A DNA stretch of 64,000 bases from Methanothermus fervidus DSM 2088 (GCA_000166095.1 CP002278.1:156001-220000); one strand, 5' to 3'; shown: positions 30,872 through 43,566, numbered from the stretch's first letter. The notes: a model not told the origin generated them from the letters alone. A program made the numbers and translations.

Positions 30872-32446
30872 TTAAGCTTCTAGACGGAACCTCTTAACAA
30901 CAAAATTTTTGTCTAGTGACAATATAAATGAAGCTGCTCTTGGACCTCTTTTCTTGCCAATTAATACTTTATAGATAGCCTGAAATGCTTCTTTAGCATT
31001 TAATCCATGTTCTCTCATTATGTCATATATTCTATTGTGTAATTCCACAGCATTTAGCTCTTCAGATTCAATGACCTTTGCTAATTCATTTAAAAATTTT
31101 ATTTGTTTTTCTGAAAGTTTTACTTTAGGAAGTTCTTTTTGGACTTCAAACTTTACTGACTCTGGTGCATATTTATCTAACCAATTTCTAACATGTCTTA
31201 CTCTTTCCTCTAAATATTTTTTATCTTTTTCATTTAATTCATCAAATTCTTTATTTTCTAACCTCTTAGGTAATTGTGAATTTCTTTTTAAAATATTGTA
31301 TAATTTTTCCATGTCTGATGCTATCTGACATGCTACAACCATAAATTTATAAGGTGGTCTGAAAGGTATCTCATCCTCTATTTTATCTACAGACACCTCA
31401 TATATCTTCTTTAACTTTTCTTCTTCTTGCTCAGACGCAGCTTCCTCTTCACCATAATATATTCTTTCAACTCTTTCAAACTGCTCCATTAAATTGAGGA
31501 ACGGGAATCCAGGATCAAAATCTCTATGTTTCATTGGTTTGCTCCTAAATATAAAGTAATTAAGAGTTTCTGGCGGAGCTATTTCTAACCATTGCTTCGG
31601 TGTAAAGAAAATACCTTTAGACTTTGACATTGCCCTACCTTTGAAACTTATCCATTCATATGGTACTGGATATGGTGGAGGGTAGTCAAAAATTTCCTTA
31701 GAAATTTCGCTACTTACATCATATGACCCGCCACTTGCTGCATGATCCTTTCCAAATGGTTCACAAGTCACATTCAATATTTTCCATCTTGCAGCCCATT
31801 CAACCCTCCACGTCAATTTTCCTTTTCCTTCTTTAATGTCACTTTCGCCTTCATAACCACATTTACATCTGTAGTAAACAATGTCATCTTTGAATTTATA
31901 ACTTTCAGTTGTTCCTATTCTTCCACATTTATCACAAATAGGATTGTAAGGCAACCAATCTTCACTGAGAGGAGTTTCACGATATTTATTGAATATTTTT
32001 CTTATCTCAGATGCCTTATTTAATGATTCACGAATGTAATCTTCATAAATGCCAGTTTTATACATTTCCGCTCCTGAAAATATCTTCATGTCTATGTTAA
32101 ATTTTTTCATTGCATCCAAGAATGGTTTTTTGAAATGTTCTGCAAAACTTTCGCAACAGCCATCTGGGCAAGGTATTTCTGAATATGGAACTCCAAGATA
32201 TTTCTTATATTCTTTAGGTAAAGGATAAGGAACTTTACGAAGAGGATCATAATCGTCGGCTACCCATACCAATTCAGCGTCTATCCCTTCTTTTTTTAAA
32301 TTTTTAGTTATTGCATGAGCAATAAAAACATCGCATGAGTTTCCTATGTGAATTGCCCCAGATATAGAAGTTCCACTTGCTATGACATGTTTTTTAACGT
32401 TTTTCTTTTTTAAATCTGATGCAATCCTTTCTATCCAGTGTTGCAA
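30872..32446 (-). CDS. lysS: Lysyl-tRNA synthetase, class I
   Basis: 524 aa. Class I signatures: [17 protein letters not shown] (HIGH-equivalent, residues 23-39) and AMSKSKG (KMSKS-equivalent) near residue 273. A zinc-binding region CDKCGRIG...YRCKCGY lies near 175-205. The helical C-terminal anticodon-binding domain follows. LysRS-I replaces the class II enzyme in many euryarchaea including Methanobacteriales. Follows thiC by 12 nt. Confidence 0.95.
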   Translation of the reverse strand: MQHWIERIASDLKKKNVKKHVIASGTSISGAIHIGNSCDVFIAHAITKNLKKEGIDAELVWVADDYDPLRKVPYPLPKEYKKYLGVPYSEIPCPDGCCESFAEHFKKPFLDAMKKFNIDMKIFSGAEMYKTGIYEDYIRESLNKASEIRKIFNKYRETPLSEDWLPYNPICDKCGRIGTTESYKFKDDIVYYRCKCGYEGESDIKEGKGKLTWRVEWAARWKILNVTCEPFGKDHAASGGSYDVSSEISKEIFDYPPPYPVPYEWISFKGRAMSKSKGIFFTPKQWLEIAPPETLNYFIFRSKPMKHRDFDPGFPFLNLMEQFERVERIYYGEEEAASEQEEEKLKKIYEVSVDKIEDEIPFRPPYKFMVVACQIASDMEKLYNILKRNSQLPKRLENKEFDELNEKDKKYLEERVRHVRNWLDKYAPESVKFEVQKELPKVKLSEKQIKFLNELAKVIESEELNAVELHNRIYDIMREHGLNAKEAFQAIYKVLIGKKRGPRAASFILSLDKNFVVKRFRLEA

Positions 32447-32458
32447 AGAACCACCCTT

Positions 32459-33736
32459 TCATTCCTCAAGCCATTTGTTTATAATTTTAACTGAACAATA
32501 TTTTCCACACATGGTGCATGTCTCAGGATCTGCTGGAGGTCTTTCATTTCTTATTTTTTTTGCATTTTTAGGACACATTGCAATTTCAAATTGCTTTTCC
32601 CAATCTAAATTTTTTCTTGCATGTGCCATTTTAAGATCTTGTTCGCCATGGTGGATTCCCTTAGCCATATCACCAACATATGCACCAATTCTGGTTGCTA
32701 TGACTCCTTGTTTAACATCTTCAGGATATGGCAATGCCAAATGTTCTGCAGGTGTAACATAACATATAAAATCTGCACCTGCTGCAGCTGACAATGCAGC
32801 TCCAATTGATGAAACTATATGATCATATCCAGGTGCAATATCAGTAACAACTGGACCTAACATATAATATGGGGCATCCCTACATAATTTCTTCTGCATT
32901 ATTACATTTGCCTTTATTTCATTTATTGGAATATGACCAGGACCCTCTACAATCGTTTGTACACCAAATTCTCTTGCTTTATCAACAAGTTCTCCTAGCA
33001 CTATAAGTTCCTGCATTTGTGCCCTATCGTTAGCATCGGCAATAGCACCAGACCTCATTCCATTTGCTAAAGAAATTACAAAATCATATTCTTTGGCAAT
33101 TTCTAAAACATAATCAAAATTCTCATATAAAGGATTTTCTTTACCATTTTCCACTATCCATGCAGAAATAAATGCTCCACCTCTACTGACCAATCCTCCT
33201 GCCCTACCTTGCCTTTTCAATCTTTTCAATGTTTCTTTATTAACACTACAATGTATTGCCATGAAATCAACGCCATCTTTTGCCTGTTTTTCAATAGTTT
33301 TAAAAATTAAATCTTCATCCATATATATCGCTGATCCACGCTTTCTTATAGCTTCAATTGCTGCCTGGTAGACAGGTACCGTACCAACAGGAATATCTGC
33401 TATTTTTAAAATTTCCCTTCTGATTTTATCTAAATTTCCGCCAACTGACAATTCCATTAATGTATCTGCCCCATATTTCATTGCAACTCTTGCTTTCTCT
33501 TTTTCCATATTTATATCAATTATATCTGTTGATGTTCCGATAGTTGCATTAACTTTAGTTCTGAGACCTTTACCTATTCCTACAGGTTTTACATCATGAT
33601 TAACATTGCTTGGAATTGCAATAAGACCCTTAGCTACACATTTTCTAACAAATTCCTCAGACACATTTTCATCTTTTGCTATTTTTTTCATTTCCTCTGT
33701 TACTTTACCTTTTTTTGCTTCATCCATCTGTGTCAT
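32459..33736 (-). CDS. thiC: Phosphomethylpyrimidine synthase ThiC
   Basis: Radical-SAM enzyme that converts aminoimidazole ribotide to the thiamine pyrimidine (HMP-P). 425 aa, short archaeal form without the N-terminal extension. Typical segments: [52 protein letters not shown]. The cluster-binding C-terminal motif reads CTMCGKYC, that is CX2CX3C, one residue shorter than the CX2CX4C usually quoted for ThiC. GGAGTGATATA precedes the ATG. Its partner thi4 is elsewhere in the window. Confidence 0.95.
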   Translation of the reverse strand: MTQMDEAKKGKVTEEMKKIAKDENVSEEFVRKCVAKGLIAIPSNVNHDVKPVGIGKGLRTKVNATIGTSTDIIDINMEKEKARVAMKYGADTLMELSVGGNLDKIRREILKIADIPVGTVPVYQAAIEAIRKRGSAIYMDEDLIFKTIEKQAKDGVDFMAIHCSVNKETLKRLKRQGRAGGLVSRGGAFISAWIVENGKENPLYENFDYVLEIAKEYDFVISLANGMRSGAIADANDRAQMQELIVLGELVDKAREFGVQTIVEGPGHIPINEIKANVIMQKKLCRDAPYYMLGPVVTDIAPGYDHIVSSIGAALSAAAGADFICYVTPAEHLALPYPEDVKQGVIATRIGAYVGDMAKGIHHGEQDLKMAHARKNLDWEKQFEIAMCPKNAKKIRNERPPADPETCTMCGKYCSVKIINKWLEE

Positions 33737-33740
33737 TATA

Positions 33741-34661
33741 TCACTCCAAAAATTTTAGTTTGCCCCAATGCTTCTCATAACGATATTTAACATCTTCAAA
33801 TGTTGGTAAGTTGGTTTGGGAACCTTCAGACTCTATTACAAACGATGCTACTGTTGTTGCAAATTTTCCACAAGTTTCAAGGTCATTTCCTTTCAGATAT
33901 GATACTAGAAATCCTGCTCTGTACGAATCTCCTGCTCCAGTTGGATCAACAACTTTTCTACCTAAAGCTTTTATTTTTATCATATTTTTTGAATGAATAA
34001 TACTACCTTCTTTACCATAAGTTTCAACTACAATTTTAGGACCTAACTTTCTTAAATCTTTTTCATTAGTTTTTTTCTTTATCTTCCTAATTTCATGATG
34101 ATTACCAAAGAGAATATCACAAGTACTTAACATTTCCTTCAAATTTTTTGATGAATATAAGTAAAGGTCTTGACCAGGATCAGCAGAAACTATTTTGTTA
34201 TATTTTTTTGCAATTTTACCGCAACGAATATTAAATTTTGGATTACCAGTTGCTAAATGAATAATTTTAGCTTTTTTTATAACTTCTTTTGGCGGATCTA
34301 AATCTTCAAATTTTTCAGCCGCACCCCAATAAAAATAACTAATTTGATCGTTTTTTGAGTTCGTAACAACAAAAGCTCTTGGTGTTTTATAATTTTCTAT
34401 TTCTATTATTCCTTCCATATTTATATTCATCTTTTTTAATTTTTCATAATATTCTGTTTTTTTAAAGTCTTCTCCAACTGCTGACACAAGTCCTGATTTA
34501 AATCCTAATTTTTGAACTGCAACTGCAACATTTGCAGCTGCACCACCATGTAAATTTTCTAATTTTTCAACCTTTACTGAAGAATTTGGCGATGGAAAAT
34601 CTTCCACTTGCATAATATAATCAAATGCTGTATGTCCAACCGCAAGAATATCGATTGTCAA
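33741..34661 (-). CDS. PfkB-family nucleoside/sugar kinase (MJ0406-like)
   Basis: 306 aa. PfkB signatures: [17 protein letters not shown] near residue 36 and the anion-hole/catalytic [13 protein letters not shown] near 240. The N-terminus [10 protein letters not shown] and [10 protein letters not shown] resemble, from memory, the Methanocaldococcus MJ0406 nucleoside kinase with broad specificity. TTG start with AGGTGAT upstream. Located between an HTH regulator and thiC, so a role in nucleoside or thiamine-precursor salvage is possible but unproven. Confidence 0.82.
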   Translation of the reverse strand: MTIDILAVGHTAFDYIMQVEDFPSPNSSVKVEKLENLHGGAAANVAVAVQKLGFKSGLVSAVGEDFKKTEYYEKLKKMNINMEGIIEIENYKTPRAFVVTNSKNDQISYFYWGAAEKFEDLDPPKEVIKKAKIIHLATGNPKFNIRCGKIAKKYNKIVSADPGQDLYLYSSKNLKEMLSTCDILFGNHHEIRKIKKKTNEKDLRKLGPKIVVETYGKEGSIIHSKNMIKIKALGRKVVDPTGAGDSYRAGFLVSYLKGNDLETCGKFATTVASFVIESEGSQTNLPTFEDVKYRYEKHWGKLKFLE

Positions 34662-34666
34662 TTATA

Positions 34667-35527
34667 TCACCTATTTATGCTTATAAATCCTTCCTTTTCT
34701 ACAATTTTCTGTCCTTCTCCAAGAATGAAATCTATAAATCTTTTGATTTCTCTTTTTTCTTTTATTGGGATTATGCTTATCACATGCCTAGTTTCATTTT
34801 TCAATAAATTTGATCCCTGGAATTTACTTGCATTCAAAAATGTATAAAAATCTTCTTTTTCTTTTGCAAAGAAAAATGCATCATAAGGAGACCTCATTTT
34901 AACATCTATATTACATTTTATTTTTTTCTCTTTCAAAACTTCTAATCCAAACCTCTGAGAAGTATATGGTACATTAATAAATTTTAGTTCTCCTAATTTT
35001 TCTAACTTATTAATTTTCTTTTTTGAAACTATAGAAAGATAATCATAAGCTATAGGAATAAAATTTAAGTCATTTTTATAAGCTAATAGTGGATCATCCA
35101 ATGTTAAAATATCTGGAATGTATTTCCTTGCCATCTGTAATGCTTCATAATCATTACTTGCATAAATGAAAATATCTGTGCCATGGTTTTCAGCTAATTT
35201 CCCAATAAGGTTGCTTGAAATATATCCTCCACACACTACAATTCTGTCAAAATCTTTTAATCTGCTGAGATATCTATCATATATTTTTAAAATTTTCATG
35301 CCAAAACTAGTTAATTCAGAACCAGTATTTTTAGATTTAATTAATTTTTCTCCGATTTTGGTTTCAGTTTCTCGAATATATCTATTTAATGCAGGAGGAG
35401 AAATCCCTAATATCTCAGAAGCTTTTCTTTGAGAACATGTTTTGTGAATATATCTTAGACCTTCAAGTACTTTATGATTAATTCTTTCACCATTTATTTT
35501 TAAATTTAAAAGTACTTTTTCATCCAT
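34667..35527 (-). CDS. ModE/LysR-type winged-helix regulator with substrate-binding-like domain
   Basis: 286 aa. Residues 15-80 are a winged helix of the ModE/LysR type (SQRKASEILGISPPALNRYI). From about 95 onward lies a periplasmic-binding-protein-like ligand domain, starting IVVCGGYISSNLIGKLAENHG with later SPYDAFFFAKEKEDFY. This combination is typical of methanogen one-component regulators; ligand unknown. It overlaps the DtxR gene by 8 nt and precedes the kinase by 5 nt. Confidence 0.78.
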   Translation of the reverse strand: MDEKVLLNLKINGERINHKVLEGLRYIHKTCSQRKASEILGISPPALNRYIRETETKIGEKLIKSKNTGSELTSFGMKILKIYDRYLSRLKDFDRIVVCGGYISSNLIGKLAENHGTDIFIYASNDYEALQMARKYIPDILTLDDPLLAYKNDLNFIPIAYDYLSIVSKKKINKLEKLGELKFINVPYTSQRFGLEVLKEKKIKCNIDVKMRSPYDAFFFAKEKEDFYTFLNASKFQGSNLLKNETRHVISIIPIKEKREIKRFIDFILGEGQKIVEKEGFISINR

Positions 35528-36239
35528 GATTCTCTTTATTATTTCTATTTAAAAAAATATTTGCAGCTACTTTTCTTTCAATTTCTAAAGTTTTTTCAGA
35601 CGTTTTTATTTCTATTATTCCTGTAATTGGATTATTTTCAATTATTTTTATTTCATCTCCAATGTTAAGTCCCAAATCCATTACATTTTTAACAAATTTT
35701 TCATTACCCCTGATAAATGAAATGACCGCTCTTTTTCCTTCTTGCATATAAACAAGTGGGACAAGAATTAAATCTCTATAATTAAAGTTTTTAGATTTAG
35801 TACATTCAACACATGTTTTGAAATTGAAGTTACATGCAGGAATTACCCTTCCATGAGGACAACAGGTTGGAAATTTCAAAAACTGGCATAATTTTCTTTC
35901 CACTTCATCAGGTAGATTATGTTCCATCTTACATGCATATTCATGCACAAATTTTTTCTCTATTCCAAGAATTTCATATAGAAATTTTTCTAATAGTTGG
36001 TGTTTCCTAATAATATTTTCTGCAACCTTTATACCTTTGTTTGTTAATTTAGCTCCTTTATATGGATTATATTTAACGTAATTATCTCTTTTAAGTTTTA
36101 TTAACATTTGGGTCACGCTGGCAGGAGCAACGCCAAGATTTTTTGAAATCGATGAAGTTTTTGCATAAGAATATTTCTGACACAGCCTATATATTGTCTC
36201 TAAATACTCCTCTATATTTTGACTAATTTTTTTCTTCAC
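35520..36239 (-). CDS. DtxR/MntR-family metal-dependent repressor with FeoA domain
   Basis: 239 aa. N-terminal winged helix (EEYLETIYRL, VAPASVTQMLIKLKRDNYV), then the metal-binding/dimerisation domain with KHQLLEKFL and EYACKMEHNLPDEVERKL, then a C-terminal FeoA/SH3-like domain (about 165-235). An unusual Cys-rich stretch (TCCPHGRVIPACNF...CVEC, about 125-143) sits at the domain junction. GTG start with GAGGTAG upstream. First gene of a six-gene leftward unit. Controls iron or manganese genes by family; target unknown. Confidence 0.87.
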   Translation of the reverse strand: MKKKISQNIEEYLETIYRLCQKYSYAKTSSISKNLGVAPASVTQMLIKLKRDNYVKYNPYKGAKLTNKGIKVAENIIRKHQLLEKFLYEILGIEKKFVHEYACKMEHNLPDEVERKLCQFLKFPTCCPHGRVIPACNFNFKTCVECTKSKNFNYRDLILVPLVYMQEGKRAVISFIRGNEKFVKNVMDLGLNIGDEIKIIENNPITGIIEIKTSEKTLEIERKVAANIFLNRNNKENHG

Positions 36240-36262
36240 TATATCTACCTCACAGAAAATTA

Positions 36263-36275
36263 TTACCTTACCTAA
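36263..36275. promoter_or_regulatory. Candidate DtxR-type operator
   Basis: TTACCTTACCTAA (reverse TTAGGTAAGGTAA) lies 24 nt before the DtxR-family start and 23 nt before the TATA box of the divergent small gene. TTAGGTAAG matches eight of nine bases of the half-site TTAGGTTAG known for DtxR/IdeR, but the second half-site is poor. Autoregulation is inference. Confidence 0.3.
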
Positions 36276-36297
36276 GTTTTTTGTGCCAATGTGAAAA

Positions 36298-36305
36298 TTT
36301 ATATA
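36298..36305 (+). promoter_or_regulatory. Box A promoter for the small PMBR-like gene
   Basis: TTTATATA, an exact archaeal TATA box, with AAAA upstream. Transcription would start about 36325-36330, downstream of the first in-frame TTG codon at 36281, so the protein must begin further on. Confidence 0.65.
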
Positions 36306-36358
36306 TAGGTTATAATTTAGCTACTAATAAAGAACAGATATTGGTACCGGCTGATAAA

Positions 36359-36556
36359 ATGGAAAGTATGAGAATAGAGGAATATCGAGAGTTCATCAAT
36401 GAAATACTAGAATTTAAGGATCAGAACGGTACATTGCCCAAATATATTGTTTTGAATGGAGTTAAATTCAAAAAACATGAATATATTCAAATAATTGAAA
36501 CTATGAATGAATTCATTTTAGAAACTGGACGGAACCCAAAACGTATACATCTATGA
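36359..36556 (+). CDS. Small protein resembling pseudomurein-binding repeats
   Basis: 65 aa from the ATG at 36359; the longer frame from TTG 36281 would run through the TATA box. The sequence shows EYREFINEILEFKDQNGTLP then KYIVLNGVKFKKHEYIQIIE, followed by MNEFILETGRNPKRI. This is the rhythm of the pseudomurein-binding repeat (PMBR, PF09373): helix, NGxLPxYV, a G, then Y/F and the next helix ending GRxP. About one and a half repeats. No signal peptide, so surface location is unproven. Overlaps the convergent mobA by 6 nt. Confidence 0.6.
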   Translation: MESMRIEEYREFINEILEFKDQNGTLPKYIVLNGVKFKKHEYIQIIETMNEFILETGRNPKRIHL

Positions 36557-37141
36557 TATTTGTGATGGCGTGTTTAAATTTTTAAAACTTTTCAATGATG
36601 GGTCCAGTTCTTCAGCAGAGACAAAGATAGCATTGATCTCCTTAACAAATGATGTGACACTTCTTTCATTCTTTGTTATTTTTTTATGTATTTTTTTTCT
36701 TACACTCTTATGGTAGAGAGCATGAAGTGGTTCTATTTTTCCATTTGCATGTTTAGGAACTACAGCTTCAGCTCCTAAGTCCTTAGATAAAAAATTAAGC
36801 ATGTTTTTTATGAACTTTTCATTGATAAATGGCGAATCACATGGAACAACCAATGAATAATCAGACTTAACATATTTTAATCCTGTAAATATTCCCATTA
36901 ATGGTCCTTGATCTTTTACCTCATCAGTTACAATTTTTAGAGATTTTAAATTATTAAGGACTTTTTTATATTTATTTTTTTGCTTTTCATCTCTTAATAC
37001 AACTATTATTTCATCCACAAAATTTTTTAGAGAATTTATAACGTGCAATATCATAGGACGACCATTAATTTTTAATAATCCTTTATCTTGCCCCATTCTT
37101 CTACTTTTACCACCACAAAGAACTATTGCAGATTTAATCAT
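36551..37141 (-). CDS. mobA: Molybdenum cofactor guanylyltransferase MobA-like
   Basis: 196 aa nucleotidyltransferase fold. The glycine-rich N-terminal motif VLCGGKSRRMGQDKGLL and PLMGIFTGL plus the acidic VVPCDSPF (metal site) are MobA hallmarks. Transfers GMP to molybdopterin, giving the dinucleotide cofactor needed by formylmethanofuran and formate dehydrogenases. AGGAAAG fits the ATG at 37141; the Shine-Dalgarno overlaps the guaB stop. Other NTP-transferases (CofC-like, MocA) are less likely. Confidence 0.8.
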   Translation of the reverse strand: MIKSAIVLCGGKSRRMGQDKGLLKINGRPMILHVINSLKNFVDEIIVVLRDEKQKNKYKKVLNNLKSLKIVTDEVKDQGPLMGIFTGLKYVKSDYSLVVPCDSPFINEKFIKNMLNFLSKDLGAEAVVPKHANGKIEPLHALYHKSVRKKIHKKITKNERSVTSFVKEINAIFVSAEELDPSLKSFKNLNTPSQIS

Positions 37142-37152
37142 TTTAACTTTCC

Positions 37153-38646
<1,494 letters not shown>

Positions 38647-39360
38647 CTAAAAACCTTTAATAATATTTTTAAGTTCTGAAACTGCAGAACGATGGATGTA
38701 ACCTTTGTTACGATCACCGCCAATACAAGCAGCGCCTCTTATGCCTACAATATCACATCCAATCTCATGTAATAATTTTACATGTTCTTTTTTCAATGAT
38801 CCAGCTAGTGCACACTTGAGACCATGATCGTGTGAATTTTCTACAAATTCTGCAAGTTCATTTAAATTTAAAAAATCTAAAAGGCATTTACCATCCTTTA
38901 TGGCTGTATCTAACATTGCAACATCTGCATCCGCATCTGCAGCTATGTTTGGAATTTCCATAGGATCTACAGAATTTACGCGTTTAGCATCTCCATAACC
39001 AGCTGCTACAACAAATGCTTCAGATTCACTATATTCTACAGTTTTAACAGCATTTTTCATAACTTCTAGTGCTTGTTCATAATTTTTAGTTCCATATAAT
39101 CCTATTTTTACATAGTCAGCTCCTGATGTTACTGCACCAAGTACAGCTAATGACACAGTTCCTGGTTTATAATCAATGTCACCTACAGTAGCGCTAAGTA
39201 ATTTATCTTTTGGTATTATTTCTTTTATAGATTTTATAACCCAAGGAAAATTCGCACCTAAAGATCCTTCTTTAGGATTTTTTACATCTATTATGTCTGC
39301 GCCACCTTCTATGGCTTCTTTCGCTTCTTTTGTATTAATTGGACTTACTAACAATAACAA
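38647..39360 (-). CDS. mfnB: (5-formylfuran-3-yl)methyl phosphate synthase (methanofuran biosynthesis)
   Basis: Condenses two glyceraldehyde 3-phosphate molecules into the furan precursor of methanofuran. 237 aa TIM-barrel protein. Family features: [34 protein letters not shown] with an active-site Lys, and [16 protein letters not shown]. The frame opens at TTG 39375, but GGAGGG sits 6 nt before the TTG at 39360, giving [10 protein letters not shown], which matches the family's N-terminus. Partner genes mfnD and mfnF are 12 kb away. Confidence 0.93.
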   Translation of the reverse strand: MLLLVSPINTKEAKEAIEGGADIIDVKNPKEGSLGANFPWVIKSIKEIIPKDKLLSATVGDIDYKPGTVSLAVLGAVTSGADYVKIGLYGTKNYEQALEVMKNAVKTVEYSESEAFVVAAGYGDAKRVNSVDPMEIPNIAADADADVAMLDTAIKDGKCLLDFLNLNELAEFVENSHDHGLKCALAGSLKKEHVKLLHEIGCDIVGIRGAACIGGDRNKGYIHRSAVSELKNIIKGF

Positions 39361-39433
39361 ATTACAACCCTCCAAATCTTAAAACTAACAAGATTATTTT
39401 TTATAAAAAGTGTTTTTTTATAAATAAAAATTT

Positions 39434-40570
39434 TTACTTTTTTGGTTTTGAAAGTATTTCTTTTAATTTCATTTCTAAAATTTTACCAATGTTGTCTCTA
39501 CTATATTCCTTGTATTTGTCTTTACATTCCTTTTTAAGTTTTGTGTAAAGTCTTTTATTTGTTAAAATTTTTTTAATTTTGTTAGCGAGGTCCACATAAT
39601 CTGTAGGCTTAAAGAATAAACCTCCTTTCATGCCTGTAGATTCAACTATTGCAGGGATTTTTGTTGCCACAAATGGAACTTGACAACCCATTGCTTCTAT
39701 AACTACGATTCCAAATCCTTCTACAATACTAGGAATACAAAAAACATGTGCAGATTTAATTATTTTTAGAACATCTTCATGTTTTTCGATAAATCCACAA
39801 AATTCTATGTTTTTTTCAATATTAAGTTTTTTTGTCAATTCCTTTAAGTAATTTAACATAGGACCTGTTCCTACAATCTTACATCTAATATTTGGGATAT
39901 CTTTTTTAATTATATGTATAGCTCTTATGAGATCTTCAACTCTTTTGTATTTTACAAGCCTTGAAACACATACTATTGTGGGATTATTACTTTTATCCAC
40001 TTCGGGTACATTTATATCCACGATATTTGGTATAACTTCAATTTTGTTGCTATCAGCATATTTTTTCAATTTATTTTTTGTATAGTTTGATACAGCAAAT
40101 ATTGCATCAAAGTTTCGTGAAAGATTAAATCTTTCTAAAAATTCCCCAAAAATACCACTTATACCTATATTTTTTGTCCATTCACCTATCCAAACATCAT
40201 GATAGCGAGCTACTACAGGTATGCCCTTACTTTTTGATATTAACCATGCAATAGAATGTGTAATAAAATTATAACCAATTACAATATCAAAATCAAATTT
40301 TCTACTTTTTAGATATGCATCTATCATAAAAATTATTCTTTTAAAAAAAGAACCACTTTGTGTGTATTTTCTTTCTAAACCACAAGTAATAACTTTTATT
40401 TTGCCGATTTTATATGAAGGAGGCATTCCTTTTTCTCTAGAAGTTAAGACAATTACATCATGATTTTTAGATAAATATAGTGCTTCATTAAATGCACAAC
40501 CTTCTGCTCCACCCCTAATCTCAAACTTTTCACTCCTTGGAAAATACTCAGTCACGATCCCTATCTTCAT
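39434..40570 (-). CDS. GT4-family glycosyltransferase
   Basis: 378 aa, GT-B fold. N-terminal acceptor-binding glycine motif RGGAEGCAFNEALYL near residue 20. The C-terminal nucleotide-sugar domain begins PTIVCVSRLVKYKRVEDLI and contains the EX7E motif FCIPSIVEGFGIVVIEAMG. No transmembrane helix; likely membrane-associated. GAGGGTGAAG precedes the ATG at 40570. Overlaps DUF2304 by 23 nt and follows a GT2 gene, so it probably builds a surface or lipid-linked glycan. Confidence 0.88.
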   Translation of the reverse strand: MKIGIVTEYFPRSEKFEIRGGAEGCAFNEALYLSKNHDVIVLTSREKGMPPSYKIGKIKVITCGLERKYTQSGSFFKRIIFMIDAYLKSRKFDFDIVIGYNFITHSIAWLISKSKGIPVVARYHDVWIGEWTKNIGISGIFGEFLERFNLSRNFDAIFAVSNYTKNKLKKYADSNKIEVIPNIVDINVPEVDKSNNPTIVCVSRLVKYKRVEDLIRAIHIIKKDIPNIRCKIVGTGPMLNYLKELTKKLNIEKNIEFCGFIEKHEDVLKIIKSAHVFCIPSIVEGFGIVVIEAMGCQVPFVATKIPAIVESTGMKGGLFFKPTDYVDLANKIKKILTNKRLYTKLKKECKDKYKEYSRDNIGKILEMKLKEILSKPKK

Positions 40571-40889
40571 CTTCACCCTCATTTAAGGCTAATTTGTGAA
40601 TAATCTCTGATATTTCGGTCTTTAAATCTTCTATCATTAAATATATTTTGAAAAGTAAGTAGTAACAACCAAGTATTGCTATTATTATAATAATGTCAAG
40701 TCCTCGTCCAATTCCAAAAATTTTGGCAAGTATGGTTGTAAATTTTGGAAATATAGATACTAACAATAAAAATGACCATACAAAAATCCAAAATATGAAG
40801 GGGGGAGAAGATATTTTTCCTTCTCTAAATTTTTTAATTGTTATTATGATCCCAATGATTGCAATAAAAAACGCAATTACATATATCAT
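40548..40889 (-). CDS. DUF2304 membrane protein
   Basis: 113 aa with three transmembrane segments (about 2-19, 32-50, 64-82) and a charged helical tail. KISSPPFIFWIFVWSFLL is typical of DUF2304 (PF10066). Such proteins are regularly found between polyprenyl-phosphate GT2 glycosyltransferases and other glycan genes, as here, and may anchor or partner them. AGAGGTG precedes the ATG. Biochemical role unknown. Confidence 0.82.
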   Translation of the reverse strand: MIYVIAFFIAIIGIIITIKKFREGKISSPPFIFWIFVWSFLLLVSIFPKFTTILAKIFGIGRGLDIIIIIAILGCYYLLFKIYLMIEDLKTEISEIIHKLALNEGEDEDRDRD

Positions 40890-40902
40890 AACATATGCAC
40901 CT

Positions 40903-41589
40903 CTACCTTCTAAACCTGTTTATCATTATTCTAAGAGCTATTTTAATTCCTTCTATGGGATTAGTACCTTTATTTAGGCTATATTCAGTGTAAAGTGTTT
41001 TAATATTCACTTCTTCAATTTTAAGGTTTTTCCTTTTTATTTCTCCAATTATGTCAGACGAAACAGAATAACCACGTGAATAGATTTCTATTTTTTCTGC
41101 TGCATTCCTTGTAAAAGCTCTTAATCCACATTGCGAATCATTTACATGTAATCCATAAAAAAGAAATGTAATAAAGTTAAGTATGATATTTCCAATCCTT
41201 CTTGAGAATGGCATCTCTGAAAAATTTCGTTTACCAATTACAACATCTGCTTTGTCCCTTTTCAATACATTGAGAAGTTTTTGAATATCATCAGGGTCAT
41301 GCTGACCATCAGCATCAAAAGTGACTATGTAGTCAGCATTTTTTCTTAATGCAGCTTTTATTCCTGTCTTCAATGCTACTCCTAGTCCAGCATTAACTAT
41401 GTGGTGATATACATGTAACTTGTCCCTATATTTTGATTTTAACTTCTTCAATATTTCCCTTGTCCTATCTTCAGATCCGTCGTTTACAACAACCACTTCA
41501 TAATTTCTTTCGCATAATTCAGTTACTACCTCTTCAATATGTTTTTCTTCATTATATGCTGGAACTACTACCATTACTTTATCTACCAT
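40903..41589 (-). CDS. GT2-family glycosyltransferase (dolichol-phosphate mannose synthase-like)
   Basis: 228 aa, GT-A fold. VVVPAYNEEKHIEEVV at the N-terminus, VVVNDGSEDRTREIL, and the metal-binding DADGQHDPDDI with GKRNFSEMP and SRRIGNIILNF resemble DPM1/DPG synthases. No C-terminal membrane helices, unlike longer homologues; the adjacent DUF2304 protein may supply membrane attachment. ATG start overlapping the upstream flavoprotein stop by 7 nt. Confidence 0.88.
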   Translation of the reverse strand: MVDKVMVVVPAYNEEKHIEEVVTELCERNYEVVVVNDGSEDRTREILKKLKSKYRDKLHVYHHIVNAGLGVALKTGIKAALRKNADYIVTFDADGQHDPDDIQKLLNVLKRDKADVVIGKRNFSEMPFSRRIGNIILNFITFLFYGLHVNDSQCGLRAFTRNAAEKIEIYSRGYSVSSDIIGEIKRKNLKIEEVNIKTLYTEYSLNKGTNPIEGIKIALRIMINRFRR

Positions 41590-42182
41590 TTTTCCCCACG
41601 ATGCAACTTTAATGCAACCCTAGCAACTCTTCTTCCAAGGTTTTCAGAAGTTTCAATGCCTACATCATCATCTTTACAATCTCCCACGGCAAATCCAACC
41701 CCTGTGCCTCCATAGTGAGCTGTTGGTGATGCATCGCCAACAACTATAGCTTCATGAATTAGGAAGAAATTATGTATTGACATGCATGAAGTTTCTTGGC
41801 CTCCATTACGTGATCCACCGACTGTTATTGCACCTCCAACTTTATCTCTCATTTCAAACCCATTTGCACGAAGAGGCAATGTTCTATCCATGAAAATTTT
41901 TGTTTGAGCAGATATGTCTCCAAAGTAAACTGGGCTTCCAATAATTATTCCTTGACTTTCTCTTATTTTATCTAAGATTTTACCCATGTCATCATCTATT
42001 GAACATCTTCCTTCCTTTCTACAAGTCATACAAGATTTGCATGGATTTATATCATATTTTGCTAAATGTATAAGTTCTGTTTCAGCTCCTTCTTCTTCTG
42101 CAGCTTTTAATGCTTTTTCAACTAAAAATTTTGTATTACCTTCAAGTCTAGGACTTCCAACTATTCCTATAACCTTAACCAT
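41583..42182 (-). CDS. Iron-sulfur flavoprotein (Isf-type NADPH-dependent FMN reductase family)
   Basis: 199 aa flavodoxin-like protein. FMN-binding loop GSPRLEGNTKFLV near residue 8, the compact cysteine motif CKSCMTCRKEGRC (about 46-58) that binds a 4Fe-4S cluster in methanogen Isf, and SPVYFGDISAQTKIFMDR. Isf proteins handle O2, H2O2 or electron transfer from ferredoxin; the physiological partner here is unknown. GGAGGTG lies 6 nt before the ATG at 42182. Directly follows riboflavin synthase, the flavin source. Confidence 0.87.
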   Translation of the reverse strand: MVKVIGIVGSPRLEGNTKFLVEKALKAAEEEGAETELIHLAKYDINPCKSCMTCRKEGRCSIDDDMGKILDKIRESQGIIIGSPVYFGDISAQTKIFMDRTLPLRANGFEMRDKVGGAITVGGSRNGGQETSCMSIHNFFLIHEAIVVGDASPTAHYGGTGVGFAVGDCKDDDVGIETSENLGRRVARVALKLHRGEKW

Positions 42183-42195
42183 ATAATTCACCTCC

Positions 42196-43537
<1,342 letters not shown>

Positions 43538-43566
43538 GGTAACACCTCAATTTAAGAATGGAAAAA

